Source of the DNA: Streptomyces carpinensis
GTDB taxonomy: Bacteria; Actinomycetota; Actinomycetes; Streptomycetales; Streptomycetaceae
Direction of reading: 5' to 3'
NCBI RefSeq assembly: GCF_002154505.1
Contig: NZ_MUBM01000104.1
Location: 1 to 32,931, forward strand
DNA length: 32,931 nucleotides
Part shown: positions 32,826-32,931 of the stretch, piece by piece
Numbering within the stretch: position 1 is the first letter of the stretch
How the letters are laid out: each line of letters begins with the position of its first letter
Program-made: the position numbers and the translations under genes
The notes under the pieces: generated by a model
Database searches by the model: none
What the model was told of the DNA's origin: nothing
Seen by the model: only the letters and a program-made list of their open reading frames with translations

Positions 32826-32931
32826 TCACTTCCTGGCTGATCGGGCGTTGGATATCCACTCCGACGTGGCCACCAGGCCGCCGAAGGTGTAGAAGTGCAG
32901 CCGCACGTCACCTAGTGCCGCATCAGGCAAC
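32826..32931 (-). CDS. C-terminal tail of an upstream gene, possibly a MetF-like methylene-THF reductase
   Basis: The last 34 codons of a minus-strand gene enter from the right edge and end at TGA 32828-32826. The visible end reads LPDAALGDVRLHFYTFGGLVA then TSEWISNARSARK. The LHFYTFGGL-type strand near the C-terminus resembles the end of methylenetetrahydrofolate reductase-like proteins (LHFYTLN in classical MetF), and its 1-bp gap to purU places it in the same operon. With only 34 residues, this call is tentative. Confidence 0.4.
   Translation of the reverse strand, partial: LPDAALGDVRLHFYTFGGLVATSEWISNARSARK

Overview
The window is high-GC actinobacterial DNA, most likely from Streptomyces or a close relative. 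Support comes from the GC-rich third codon positions, the GTG starts, a dehydrogenase of the mycothiol-dependent formaldehyde dehydrogenase type (mycothiol is an actinobacterial thiol), and remains of a Streptomyces-style tyrosine integrase. No rRNA, tRNA or CRISPR array was seen.

Layout. (1) 1-1571: the 3' end of an HSL-type esterase, then a broken integrase and about 535 bp without a gene, holding two copies of a tandem 11-bp repeat. (2) 1572-6326, minus strand: aldehyde dehydrogenase, FAD aromatic-ring hydroxylase-type monooxygenase, class II aldolase, and an Nramp Mn/Fe transporter. (3) 6395-7243: a TetR regulator flanked by two copies of one 22-bp palindrome, one in front of the leftward operon and one in front of the rightward operon. 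(4) 7351-27587, plus strand: about 17 closely spaced genes, many with 1-14 bp overlaps. They encode an LLM flavin monooxygenase, APC permease, flavin amine oxidase, two unrelated flavin reductases, a phthalate-dioxygenase-reductase-type electron donor, a CYP199-like P450, a mycothiol-type formaldehyde dehydrogenase with an MBL hydrolase, an amidohydrolase, a thiolase-like protein with a DUF35 partner, a class III CoA-transferase, an embedded GntR regulator, and an ALDH / ring-cleavage cupin / NahE-PhdJ-type aldolase / extradiol dioxygenase / FAH hydrolase series. Four strong hairpins lie in its gaps. (5) 27.6-30.7 kb: gene debris (a decayed second thiolase-like/DUF35 pair, a probable IS1380-type transposase scrap, a TetR lacking its DNA-binding domain) around one intact aromatic-acid MFS transporter. 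(6) 30754-32931, minus strand: folD, an ALDH 3' fossil, purU, and the tail of a possible metF-like gene, forming a tetrahydrofolate one-carbon disposal module.

Reading. Regions 2-5 look like an aromatic catabolic island bracketed by mobile-element debris. The content suggests uptake of an amine or aromatic acid, oxidative deamination, hydroxylation, P450 O-demethylation with formaldehyde removal, CoA-dependent side-chain cleavage, and ring opening to pyruvate-yielding products. The order ALDH-cupin-aldolase recalls phdK-phdI-phdJ of phenanthrene/1-hydroxy-2-naphthoate degradation, which hints at a bicyclic or aryl-pyruvate-forming substrate. The actual substrate cannot be read from the sequence. 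Family assignments rest on motifs recognised by eye; no database search was run.
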